Source of the DNA: Roseiarcus sp963764955 | Lineage (GTDB): Bacteria; Pseudomonadota; Alphaproteobacteria; Rhizobiales; Beijerinckiaceae | Direction of reading: 5' to 3' | Length of the DNA stretch: 64,000 nt | Assembly: GCA_963764955.1 (NCBI GenBank) | Contig: CAVXVE010000042.1 | Span: 62,001-126,000 of the forward strand | In this document: piece by piece, positions 25,361 to 33,820 of the stretch | Numbering within the stretch: the stretch's first letter is position 1 | Layout of the letters: each line of letters opens with the position of its first letter | Program-made: the position numbers and the translations under genes | The notes under the pieces: generated by a model | Databases searched by the model: none | Told to the model about the DNA's origin: nothing | The model's input: only the letters and a program-made list of their open reading frames with translations

Positions 25361-27619
25361 ACTGTTACCCTCGCTTGTTCGGATTGCATCGCCCACAGAT
25401 GGGCGTAGAGGCCCCCTTCGCGCGCGAGCAGCTCTTCGCGCGAGCCAACTTCGACGATCTCGCCCTGCCGCATGCCGACGATCCGGCTGTACGGGCGCAC
25501 GGCCGCAAGGCGATGGGCAATGATGATGACCGTGCGGCCACGCACAATCGCGCGCATATTCTCCTGGATGATCCGCTCGCTGTCGTAGTCGAGCGCCGAC
25601 GTGGCCTCATCCAGGATGAGGATGCGCGGGTTGGTGGCGAGCGCTCGTGCGATGGCGATACGTTGGCGCTGGCCGCCGGAAAGGTTGGCCCCGCGCTCCT
25701 CGATCACCGTGTCATAGCCTTGCGGCAACTGGGCGATGAATTCGTCCGCGCCCGCTAGTCGGGCGGCATGCATCACCATCGCGCGTGGCATGGCCGGATC
25801 GCCGAGAGCGATGTTTTCGTGGATCGTCCGATTGAAGAGGATGTTCTCCTGCAACACGACGCCGATTTGGCGCCTGAGCCAACCCGGATCGAGCTGCGCT
25901 GCGTCGACGCCGTCGATCATCACCTGACCGGCTTGCGGGCTGTACAGGCGCTGCATCAGTTTGGTGAGGGTCGACTTGCCTGAGCCCGAGTGGCCGACGA
26001 CGCCAATCACTTCTCCGGCGCCGATCGACAGCGACACGTTGCGCAGGGCGTCCGGCGCGTCCGGCCGATAACGCATCGTCACGTTGCGGAACTCGATCGC
26101 GCCGTGCAGGGGCGGCAGGGTCAAGAGATTCTGCGGCGCGGACTCTGGCGGCGAATTCAGGATATCGCCAAGCCGGGCGACCGATACTTGCACCTGCTGA
26201 AAGTCCTGCCACAACTGTGATAGCCGCAAGATCGGTTGTACCACCTGATTGGCGATCATGGTGAAGGCGATCAATTCGCCGACCGACATCGAGCCCTCGA
26301 TCACCGATTGGGCGCCGAAGAACAGGATCAGCGCGGTCGTCACCTTGCTCACGTACTGGACCAGGTTCTGGCCGAGCGCCCCGGTGACTCCTGCATCGAA
26401 GGAGGTTCGAACGTAGGATGCGAGCCGCTCCTCCCATTGCGCCTGCATCATCGGTTCGACGGCGGCCGCCTTCAGGGTCTGCGCGCCGACGATCGATTCA
26501 ACCAGGAATTGCTGTGAGCGTGCGCCGCGATTGAACTTCTCGTTGATCTGCTCGCGCAGGACGGGGCGAAGGACGCCCGCGATGGCCACATAGGCTGGGA
26601 TTGAGAGGAGCAGAATGAGGGTGAGCTTCGCCGAATAGATGAACATCACCCCGATGAAGACGAGGGTGAAAACGAGGTCGAGCAGCGAGGTGAGGCCCTG
26701 CCCGGTCAAAAAGCTGCGAATCGACTCCAGTTCGCGCATGCGCGCGACGGTTTGGCCCGCCGGGCGCGTTTCGAAATAGGCGAGCGGCAAGCGGAAGAGA
26801 TGATGGAAAAGCCGCCGCCCCAGCTCGACGTCGATGCGGTTGGTGGTGTGGCTCAGCGTATAGGTGCGCAAGAACTGGAGGATCGTCTCGAACAGGCCCA
26901 GCGTCACCATGCCGACGATCAACACCACCAGGGTCGACATGCCCTTGTGGACGAGCACTTTGTCGACCACGAGCTGGAAGAAGAGCGGGCTCGCAAGTGC
27001 GAACAACTGCACAAAAAGCGAGGCGACCAGCACATGCGCGAGGGGCCGGCGGTAGCGCATGATCGAAGGCCAGAACCAGCGAAAGCCGAAGCTGTTGGGA
27101 TCCGCTCCCGCCCCGCCGAGCCGGCGGGTGACGAGAATCACGGAGCCAGACGAGAGAGCTTCCGCTTCGTCGAGCGACACCTCCTTCGCCGAGCGCGCGA
27201 TTGGATCGATGAGGCGGATCCTTCCCTTCTCGGCGGAGACCGTCAGTACGGCGAACCCGCCGTCTTTAAGCTCCACAATCGCTGGATAGGGGATGGCGCT
27301 CAGTCGCTTCGCGTCCACCCGGCCGATCACACGCGACTTCAGCTGCAGAAGGTTGGCTGCGCGCAGCAGATCCTCCTTCTCAGCCAAACGTCCAGTCAAC
27401 GCCAACTGATGACGGAGCTGCGCCGGATCCGCGGCGATGCGGTAATAGCCCGCGATGAGAGCAAGGGACGTAAGCCCTGAGTTCGAACCGCCCTGCGCTT
27501 TGCCCTACATTCGGCGGCACCGCATGGCTCGCGGAAGTGTTTCCGTTCTTTGCGGCAGCGTGGTTAAGGGAGGCGGGGCGAGGCCGCCGGAGGGCATTAC
27601 CAGCTTCGGTTTGGGTCAT
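25357..27619 (-). CDS. Type I secretion ABC transporter with C39-like domain (single frameshift)
   Basis: HlyB/RtxB-class exporter: N-terminal peptidase-C39-like domain lacking the catalytic cysteine (SGLTSLALIAGYYR), six-span membrane domain, and nucleotide-binding domain with GHSGSGKST Walker A, LSGGQRQR signature, ILILDEATSAL Walker B and an IIIAHRL switch histidine. The ATG at 27619 (MTQTEAGNALRRP) and the C39-like part are offset by one base from the rest near 27480. The shift is a single-base gain and is probably an assembly error. The missing cysteine indicates recognition rather than cleavage of a C-terminal secretion signal. It is co-translated with the downstream HlyD gene. Confidence 0.9.
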
Positions 27620-28048
27620 CGGTGCTTCCTGTCGAGCAGACCTCAACGATCGACTCTCATTGCTCGTGACCGAAGATAAGCTGCCCGCGAGGGCGTCACC
27701 TGCTAAATCCTGCCAACTTTCTGACCGTCCGCGCCATTCGGAGCTCAATTTGAGCTGGCTGCAGCGTTTGCGTAGCTATCTCGCGAACAGCTGGTCCGAG
27801 CTGACGCTTGGCGGGTTCAGCGCACGAAGGCTGATCGAAAATTTGTGTGACAGTAACGCTCCTGCTGAACGAGGACCTTCTGCAGAAAAATCAAGTCCGA
27901 GCAGCCAACCATGTAGTCGTAGCACTTGAAAAGTGATATACGGCTTGGACTTGTGCTTCGCACTGCAACCGGAGCCCACGGTCAAGTCGTTCTGGCCAGT
28001 TCAGCGAAGCTGAGTTCGCTCTGCCAAACAAAAGATCATCTAAGAGGA
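27620..28048. other. Gap upstream of the type I exporter gene
   Basis: About 430 bases containing the leader of the exporter gene. A leftward open frame (27776-27985) has no recognisable product. I see no promoter close to consensus and no repeats. Confidence 0.3.
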
Positions 28049-28072
28049 GCGTCACCTGGAAATCGGTGACGC
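28049..28072 (-). terminator. Hairpin after the type I substrate fragment
   Basis: GCGTCACC, an eight-base loop, and GGTGACGC form a perfect 8-bp stem 13 bases beyond the stop of the leftward fragment. The following bases are pyrimidine-rich but not a clean T run, so termination is likely though not certain. Confidence 0.55.
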
Positions 28073-28084
28073 CCCCTTCGCGTG

Positions 28085-28312
28085 TCAGCTATTTTCGTGC
28101 ACGTACATGTAGGAACTACCGTTCGACGAGCCGAAGGAGACGGAGACGCGCCCGTCGTGGAGATCGGCCTGGGTGAAACCGACAAGCGTCAGCGACGCCG
28201 TCGGCTGGCCGGGCGCCATTGCATGCAACGTAAGACCTGTGTAGCCGGCCGCCCCCTGACCGTCGGCCCAGTCAAGGGTGTTGTCTTGCGGCGAGTGAAC
28301 TTGCCCCCAACG
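28085..28312 (-). pseudogene. C-terminal fragment of a likely type I secreted protein
   Basis: The frame reads DNTLDWADGQGAAGYTGLTL, then ASLTLVGFTQADLHDGRVSV, then SFGSSNGSSYMYVHENS and stop. Aliphatic and small polar residues near the extreme C-terminus are the style of HlyB-type secretion signals in RTX and VCBS exoproteins. The upstream coding part is cut off at the end of the IS3 copy at 28314, so only about 75 codons remain. It probably was the substrate of the adjacent exporter; that link is inference from position. Confidence 0.6.
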
Positions 28313-28342
28313 CTGGACCAGTCAGACCGGGAAATTCCGGCT

Positions 28343-29152
28343 TCATCTCCCGCCCGGCTGGCCGGGGTTGCCGGGCGGGGGATGAAGCTCCCTCGGCGTT
28401 TTGCCGCCGATCGAGCTATGCGGACGAACGTCGTTATAGTCTCTACGCCAAGCCTCGCATTTTTGCCGCGCCTCGTCGAGACTGAGAAACCAGTTGGCGT
28501 TTAAGCACTCGGTGCGGAACTTGCCGTTGAACGACTTGATGTAGGCATTGTCGGTTGGTCTGCCTGGTCGGGAGAAGTCAAGCGTGACGCCGCGCATGAA
28601 GGCCCATAGATCCAGTTCCTTGCTGACGAACTCCGGCCCGTTGTCGAGACGGATCGTCTTCGGCAAACCCGATTCAATCGCAACGCGCTCCAGTGTTGCG
28701 ACCACGTCGGCCCCTCGATAGCTCTGTCGCACGTCGATCGCCGGCGAAAGGCGCGTGAAGGTGTCGACGATCGTCAGCGCGCGGATCTTGCGGCCGTCGA
28801 AGAGCTGGTCGTGAACGAAGTCCATCGCCCAGACATCGTTCGGTCCGTCTGCGCCTGAGCGACCTTCACGCAGCTTCGCCTGCACGCGTCGCTTGGGCGC
28901 TTTATTGCGCAATTGCAGGCCCATCTCGCGGTAGAGCCGCCAGACACGCTTGGCGTTCACTTGCCAGCCCTCGCGGCGCAGCAGCACGTGAATGCGTCGG
29001 TAGCCGTAGCGCACCCGCGTCTCGGCGATTTCCTTGATCCGCTTGCTCAGGACGGCCTGCGGGCGGCGCTTACCCTTGTAGTGGTAACTCGATCGCTCGG
29101 CCTTGAGGACGGAGCAGGCCCGCCGGATGCTCACCTGCCACGTCGCTCTCAC
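28343..29152 (-). CDS. IS3-family transposase OrfB
   Basis: 269 residues with the retroviral-type integrase core: DFVHDQLFDGRKIRALTIVD (first Asp), TIRLDNGPEFVSKELD (second Asp) and AYIKSFNGKFRTECLN (Glu region), preceded by the HTH_21 segment RYGYRRIHVLLRREGW. The reading frame overlaps orfA, and the product is expected as an OrfAB fusion by -1 frameshifting. Confidence 0.9.
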   Translation of the reverse strand: MRATWQVSIRRACSVLKAERSSYHYKGKRRPQAVLSKRIKEIAETRVRYGYRRIHVLLRREGWQVNAKRVWRLYREMGLQLRNKAPKRRVQAKLREGRSGADGPNDVWAMDFVHDQLFDGRKIRALTIVDTFTRLSPAIDVRQSYRGADVVATLERVAIESGLPKTIRLDNGPEFVSKELDLWAFMRGVTLDFSRPGRPTDNAYIKSFNGKFRTECLNANWFLSLDEARQKCEAWRRDYNDVRPHSSIGGKTPRELHPPPGNPGQPGGR

Positions 29153-29450
29153 CCGGTCGACCAGCTCGCGCCGCCGCGCAGGCCCATAGCTTTCGCTTGA
29201 TGACGTCCTGAAGCATTTCCTTGTCGAGCGCGAGATCGGCCACGATCCTCTTCAGCTTGCCGTTCTCTTCCTCAAGCTGCTTCAGCCGCCTCATCTCCGA
29301 CGGCATCAGCCCGCCATACTTCTTGCGCCAGTTATAGTAGGTCGCCTCACTGATCCCCACCTTGCGGCAGACCTCGGCAATCGCTGTTCCCTCGTCCGCC
29401 TGCCGCAACACGAACGCGATCTGCTGATCGCTGAACCGTGACCTCTTCAT
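29070..29450 (-). CDS. IS3-family transposase OrfA
   Basis: HTH_8-type transposase subunit: MKRSRFSDQQIAFVLRQADE, then VCRKVGISEATYYNWRKKY, and a leucine-zipper stretch MRRLKQLEEENGKLKRIVAD. The last 35 codons beyond about DVIKRKL are outside the conserved part and overlap orfB. Confidence 0.88.
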   Translation of the reverse strand: MKRSRFSDQQIAFVLRQADEGTAIAEVCRKVGISEATYYNWRKKYGGLMPSEMRRLKQLEEENGKLKRIVADLALDKEMLQDVIKRKLWACAAARAGRPGESDVAGEHPAGLLRPQGRAIELPLQG

Positions 29451-29701
29451 GGAAAATCCTCCGCCCGGCCAGGACGGCCAAAACTAGAATTTTCCAGCTC
29501 TCCATGGTCCAGAAAATCGGAGGCAGGTCACCTTGTCATTGAGAGTTCCAGCATGATCGCCGGCTCGACGCGTGTCGGGCGCGCAAAAAGTCGATCTCCT
29601 CGCGTTTGTGCGAGGGGGTCGCATATCGAGCGATCGGCATCTTGCTTTTGCCGGCCAATTTGCTGCGAAATCCTGCCAAGTTGAGGTAAGGGAGCCCGAA
29701 G

Positions 29702-30480
29702 ATGGCGGGGAAGATCACGTGGCAGGTTCTGCCGACAGCTACAGGCTTTGCAGCAAGAGAAACGTTAGCGATGCTACGCAAACACAACATCGCGACCGCC
29801 CCTCTGTTGGAGCGGGCTGGTCTGTCTGAACACGGACTTGCGTGGGCTGATGGAAGCACTGGCGTCGCCCAACGTGTGTCGGCGATCGGGCAGTGCAAGT
29901 TCCTCGAGTATGCGGCGGAGGCGATGGATGACAGCGCCTTTGGGGTCTACCTCGCACGGCAGATCGATCCGCGCGATGTCGGAACATATTTTTATGCTGG
30001 CTCGGCGGCTCGCGATCTCGGCGAAGCGCTCGCACTCCTTTCACGCTATTGCCGGATCGTGAACGAGGCGTTTCGCCTGACCCAAAGATCCGCTGACTCA
30101 GCCATTGTGTTCGAGTATGTGGGCCTGCCAAGATATGCCGCTCGGCACAATATGGAATACGTCGTGGCGGCCATTGAGGCGGCATTACGAACTATGTCAG
30201 GCCGCACGTCGTCCCAACAAAAGTCGCGTTCGCCCACAACCGGAATTCCGGCCTGCGGGAATTCAACGGTTCTTCGGCTGTCCGGTCGAGTTTCGCGTCG
30301 AACACCGCGCTCCAGATCTCAGCCGATGCTCTCCGCCTTCCGTTGATCACCGCCGATCCGAAGCTGCTCCGCGTCCTCCGACCCTACTGCGATGCTGCGA
30401 AGGAGCGGAACGTAACACCAGGAACGCTGCGCTGCGCGGTTGAGGGCCGAGGTGGAGAAGCTGCTGCGGTAGAGCGTAAG
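29702..30480 (+). pseudogene. AraC-family regulator, decayed and truncated
   Basis: The first 160 codons are intact and match the Arabinose_bd-type sensor domain of AraC regulators (MAGKITWQVLPTATGFAARE at the start, then YAARHNMEYVVAAIEAALR). After about 30190 homology continues only across at least three frame changes (NYVRPHVVPTKVAFAHNRNS, QRFFGCPVEF, ALQISADALRLPLIT, then RPYCDAAKERNVTPGTL). The HTH domain is missing: the gene runs into the right inverted repeat. Several indels, including base losses, and the missing DNA-binding domain indicate real decay. Confidence 0.75.
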
Positions 30481-30499
30481 TCCTGCCAAGATTAGCTGG

Positions 30500-30600
30500 C
30501 GGTCCGACAAGCAAAGCTCCCGGCTGGTGTTCCCCCTTTCATGCGCGATGCTTCGCCGCAATGTTGCCTTCATTTCTGTGTGCGCGGTAGAAGTCCCCCC
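30500..30600 (-). repeat. Casposon right terminal inverted repeat
   Basis: Reverse complement begins GGGGGGACTTCTACCGCGCA and pairs with 13156-13255. It ends flush with the TAAATTGGAGTCAT duplication. Confidence 0.93.
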
Positions 30601-30614
30601 TAAATTGGAGTCAT
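30601..30614. repeat. Right target-site duplication of the casposon
   Basis: TAAATTGGAGTCAT, a perfect copy of 13142-13155. Confidence 0.92.
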
Positions 30615-30690
30615 TTTACTAGCGTTTAAGCGCGTTTGCTGGCGTTTGCTGGCGTTTACGCAGTCAGCGAACGCGCGCGATGGTTGTATT
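30601..30690. repeat. Right half of dispersed target repeat
   Basis: After the duplication the sequence continues TTTACTAGCGTTTAAGCGCG with two more GCGTTT units and then GCGCGATGGTTGTA, matching the right side of the copy near 50940-51012. The repeated GCGTTT(A) units give it an iteron-like look. Confidence 0.8.
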
Positions 30691-30835
30691 GGCGGGCTCG
30701 CCGCCCTCGCGACGTCTGCGGCCGACGGAGTCCCGCTCCGCTCTTCGCCACGCCAGCGTGCGCGTTGCGCGGTGGGATATCGCGATCCGCCCGCTGTCTT
30801 GATCCGGTGCGCGCATCTGCGATAGGCCGTAAGCC

Positions 30836-31694
30836 ATGCATCGGGTCTGGCTCATAACCGGCGCTTCGAGCGGCTTTGGCCGCGCGCTCGCCGAAGCCGT
30901 GCTGAAGCGGGGCGACGAGGCGGTCGTCTGCGCCCGCCGAAGGGCGACGCTCAACTCGCTTGCCTCGCCTTATGGGAAGTCCGCCCTCGCGATCGAGCTC
31001 GACGTTACGAACGCGGACGCTCGCTTAGACCGTCGACGCCGCGCTTCAGCGCTTTGGCCGGATCGACGTGCTCGCCAATATCGCCGGGCGCGGCTCGCTC
31101 GGCGCGGCTGAGGAATTCTCGCCTGAGCAGCTGCGCGAGCAGATGGAGGTGAATTTCTTCGCCGCGGCAGAGATGACCCGGGCCGTGCTGCCGGCGATGC
31201 GGGCGCAAAGAAGCGGGCGCATCCTGCAGCTCACCAGCATCGGCGGTCTTGTCTCGATTGGCGGGTTCGGCCCCTATTGCGCCTCGAAATTCGCCCTTGA
31301 GGGTTGGAGCCAGGCGTTGCGGGACGAGGTCAAGCCGCTCGGAATCGGCGTCACCATCGTCGCTCCCGGCGCCTTCCGCACCGAGTTCGCCGGCGCCGTC
31401 AACATGCGGCCCGAGCGGCGGATCGACGCCTACCGCCCCGTGATCGATCCGCTCGAAGCCTATCTGTACGGCGGCGACGGCAAGCAGCCTGGCGATCCGG
31501 CCAAGGCGGCGGACGCCATGATCGCGGCGGTCGAGTGCGACGATCCGCCGTTGCATCTTCTGCTCGGCGCCGACGCGATCGGAATTTGGGAGGAAAAGCA
31601 GGCGGCGTTCTCCGCGGAGCTCAAGCGCTGGAGAACGCTCGGCGAGGCGACGACCATCGACGGCGCCGCGGCTGCGCCGATCGGCGGCGCGTGA
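30836..31694 (+). CDS. Short-chain dehydrogenase/reductase (single frameshift)
   Basis: NAD(P)-dependent oxidoreductase. Cofactor motif ITGASSGFGRALAEA near residue 5, then after the shift NIAGRGSLGA, a catalytic serine in LQLTSIGGLVSIGG and tyrosine/lysine in YCASKFALEGW. One extra A near 31028 breaks the frame; removal gives LTVDAALQRFGRIDVLANIAG. Corrected length is about 285 residues. It is the first gene to the right of the casposon; the substrate is unknown. Confidence 0.85.
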
Positions 31695-31782
31695 GCGCCG
31701 CATCACACGCGGATCATAATCGGGCGGCGCCGTTCACGTTTTAGAGGCGGCTGGGAAGCGGTTCACGAGGGGAGAAAACGAA

Positions 31783-32891
31783 ATGCGGTCACTTGTCGCG
31801 AGCGCCGCCATTGCCGCGCTGCTCGCCGTTTCCGGCTGCGCCAAGGGCGACAAGGGCGACCAGGGTCCGCCGGGGCAGCAAGGGCAGCAGGGTCCCGCCG
31901 GCCCGCCCGGGCCGAAGGGCGAAATGGGCGCGGTCGGCGCGATCGGACCGCAGGGGCCCAAGGGCGACGCAGGCGCTGAAGGCCCGCCGGGCCCCAAAGG
32001 CGAAACTGGCCCGGCTGGGCCTCCTGGACCGGCTGGACCGCCAGGAGCTGACGGGCCGCCCGGGCCGAAAGGCGATACGGGCGTAGCAGGGGCGACCGGG
32101 CTGCAAGGACCAAAGGGTGAGCCGGGGCCAGACGGGGCGGCAGGACCCCAGGGATCGAAAGGCGATTCCGGCGAGATTGGGCCGGCCGGCCTAGCCGGAC
32201 CGTCCGGGCCCACGGGGCCCAAAGGTGAAGTCGGCGCGCTCGGGCCTCCGGGACCGCGAGGGCCAGCGGGATCCCCTGGGCCCAAGGGCGAAGCTGGAAT
32301 CGCGGGGTCGATTGGCGCAATCGGGCCGGCGGGACCGGCCGGACCAGCAGGGACCGAAGGGCGAAGCCGGGATCGCGGGGTCGATTGGCGCAGTCGGGCC
32401 AGCCGGGCCGGCTGGACCACAGGGACCGAAGGGCGAAGCCGGGATCGCGGGGTCGATTGGCGCAGTCGGGCCAGCCGGGCCGGCTGGACCAAATGGCGAA
32501 ACCGGCGCTGCGGGCCCCCCCGGGCCGAAGGGTGAGGCTGGATCGCCAGGGCCCAAGGGCGATGTCGGAATGGCCGGCGCGGTCGGTCCCCCAGGGCCAA
32601 AGGGCGAAGGCGGATCTATTGGCGCGGTCGGTCCTCAGGGCTCGGCTGGGCTTCCGGGACACACCGGACCCTCCGGGCCGCCGGGTCCTCGAGGCCCGGC
32701 AGGACCGCCGCGGCGCGGGCGCCGGGGCGAGTTTCCGGGTGGTCAGCGATTCCGCTCAAGCATCATGCGGCGCAGGCGAGATCATGGCCAGCGCCTATTG
32801 CGCCGGCGGGGCCGCAATACACATCGACGGCACGACAGGCGCAAGCTGCGACGGCGGCGCCAAGACGGTGATCGTCTGCGCGAAGCAATAG
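31783..32891 (+). CDS. Collagen-like triple-helix-repeat lipoprotein (two frameshifts)
   Basis: Signal peptide with lipobox (LLAVSGC, cysteine near residue 20) followed by more than 80 Gly-X-Y triplets, many of the form GPKGE, GPPGP and GPAGP, typical of bacterial collagen-like surface proteins. A C-terminal globular knob (FRVVSDSAQASCGAGEIMAS, then AAIHIDGTTGASCDGG) ends at TAG. The frame changes by +1 near 32345 and near 32710, both in repetitive G/C runs where indels are common in assemblies. Corrected length is about 370 residues. Probably surface exposed; function unknown. Confidence 0.75.
32348..32491. repeat. 72-bp perfect tandem duplication within the collagen-like gene
   Basis: Units 32348-32419 and 32420-32491 are identical and each encodes eight Gly-X-Y triplets; a diverged third unit precedes them at about 32276-32347. 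Such units change copy number by recombination. Confidence 0.85.
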
Positions 32892-33143
32892 CGGCCATTC
32901 AGGCGGCCCCTTGCGATGTGCGGGGAACGTCGCAAGGGCTGAGCGGATCGGACGGACGCGCCTCAAGTTTGACGACGGCGAAGCGGCGTGCGAAGCGGAC
33001 TTGTTCACAGGGGGTTCATCGGACCCGCGACAGGCTAAAAGGCGCAAGCCTCGCGTTTACGAGATTGGTCGCGAAGGATGATAACAAGCCGCGTGTAGGG
33101 AGGCTGGTTATGTCGAGTTCAAGAATTCGCGCTTACCGCTGCG

Positions 33144-33329
33144 ATGATGGCGCTCTCGATGGGTCTCGTTGTCGGTTCTCCAAGTCCTGCCAGCGCCGCC
33201 AAGTTCTGTGCGCAGCTGAGAGGTTCGACCGCCACCGGACATCCTGACTGCTCATTTTCAACCCTGGAGGCGTGCCGCGCGCGCGTCAGGCATCGGGGCG
33301 GCGGGCACTGCTACAAATTGCACGACTGA
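33144..33329 (+). CDS. Small exported Cys-containing protein (DUF3551-like)
   Basis: 61 residues with a signal peptide (MMALSMGLVVGSPSPASAA) and a short mature part carrying cysteines in CAQL, DCSF, EACRA and HCYK. This matches the DUF3551 pattern common in Hyphomicrobiales. The region between the collagen-like gene and this start has no other recognised gene. Confidence 0.6.
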   Translation: MMALSMGLVVGSPSPASAAKFCAQLRGSTATGHPDCSFSTLEACRARVRHRGGGHCYKLHD

Positions 33330-33450
33330 GACTTGAGCTCCGGGTCGAACTCGCCCGGGACCCGGCGGACGACGGGACGCCCGCGAAACTCAACAGGCAA
33401 GAGACCTGCGGCGAAGCCATCGCCTTGGGCTCGCCAGCATGGAGGAAGCG

Positions 33451-33765
33451 ATGCATCGACTTACGGTTCTCTATCCGGCAAAGGACGGGGAAGCTTTCAA
33501 CTACGACTATTATTTCAACAATCATCACAAGCTGGTCGTCGCGCGACTGAAGCCGGAGGGATTGGTCAGCTGCGAATTCGACAAGGGCCTGTCCGACCCC
33601 GCCGGCGGCAAGGCGCCCTATGTCGCCATCGCCCATATCAAATTCAACTCGGCCGACCAGCTCCAAAAAGCGCTCGTCAAGCATGGCGCGGAGATCGTGG
33701 GCGACATCCCGAATTACACGAAGATCGAGCCGATCATGCAAGTAAACGAGGTCGTGGCGAGCTGA
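33451..33765 (+). CDS. EthD-family protein
   Basis: 104 residues, ferredoxin-like alpha/beta barrel: MHRLTVLYPAKDGEAFNYDY at the start, then the HHKLVV motif and IPNYTKIEPIMQVNEVV at the end. The ATG at 33451 is chosen because GGAGGA lies seven bases upstream. EthD proteins accompany or act as small stress or degradation enzymes; the role here is unknown. Confidence 0.85.
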   Translation: MHRLTVLYPAKDGEAFNYDYYFNNHHKLVVARLKPEGLVSCEFDKGLSDPAGGKAPYVAIAHIKFNSADQLQKALVKHGAEIVGDIPNYTKIEPIMQVNEVVAS

Positions 33766-33820
33766 GTCCGAAGATTCATCAAGTCCGGAGGTCGCCGCCC
33801 TGTCGTGGGCGGCGCGCGTT

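Larger units (their letters stand above)
28314..29511 (-). mobile_element. IS3-family insertion sequence
   Basis: About 1.2 kb carrying orfA and orfB, with imperfect ends: TGGACCA then GGGAAATTC on the left against TGGACCA then GGAAAATTC on the right (reverse complement). It is nested inside the casposon and has cut the type I substrate gene. I could not identify a convincing direct repeat at its ends. Confidence 0.8.
13156..30600. mobile_element. Casposon-like transposon (Cas1 integrase plus family B DNA polymerase), 17.4 kb
   Basis: The element is bounded by inverted termini beginning GGGGGGACTTCTACCGCGCA and by a perfect 14-bp duplication. Inside are a Cas1 homologue with all catalytic residues, a family B DNA polymerase in a tightly packed operon, an HTH protein, small unknown proteins and cargo (zinc peptidase, type I secretion, a regulator remnant). 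No transposase other than a nested IS3 copy, no tyrosine or serine recombinase, no cas2 and no CRISPR repeats are present. Known casposons pair Cas1 with PolB inside inverted repeats and duplicate about 14-15 bp of target. Every element of that definition is visible here. Current mobility is unproven; intact cas1 and polB suggest it may still be active. Confidence 0.9.

Noticed and set aside
24098..25408. Rightward open frame opposite the HlyD gene
   Set aside because: Antisense shadow; no ribosome site and no family resemblance.
28082..28504. Rightward frame across the IS3 left end
   Set aside because: It spans the IS boundary and lies antisense to the type I substrate fragment and orfB; it has no independent support.
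13156..30600. Composite IS transposon or integrase-driven island
   Set aside because: There is only one IS3 copy, nested inside, and no tyrosine or serine recombinase; the inverted termini and 14-bp duplication fit Cas1-mediated transposition better.
31734..32662. Leftward Gly/Pro/Ala-rich frames opposite the collagen-like gene
   Set aside because: They mirror the G-rich repeats on the other strand; the rightward frame has a lipobox signal and regular Gly-X-Y triplets.
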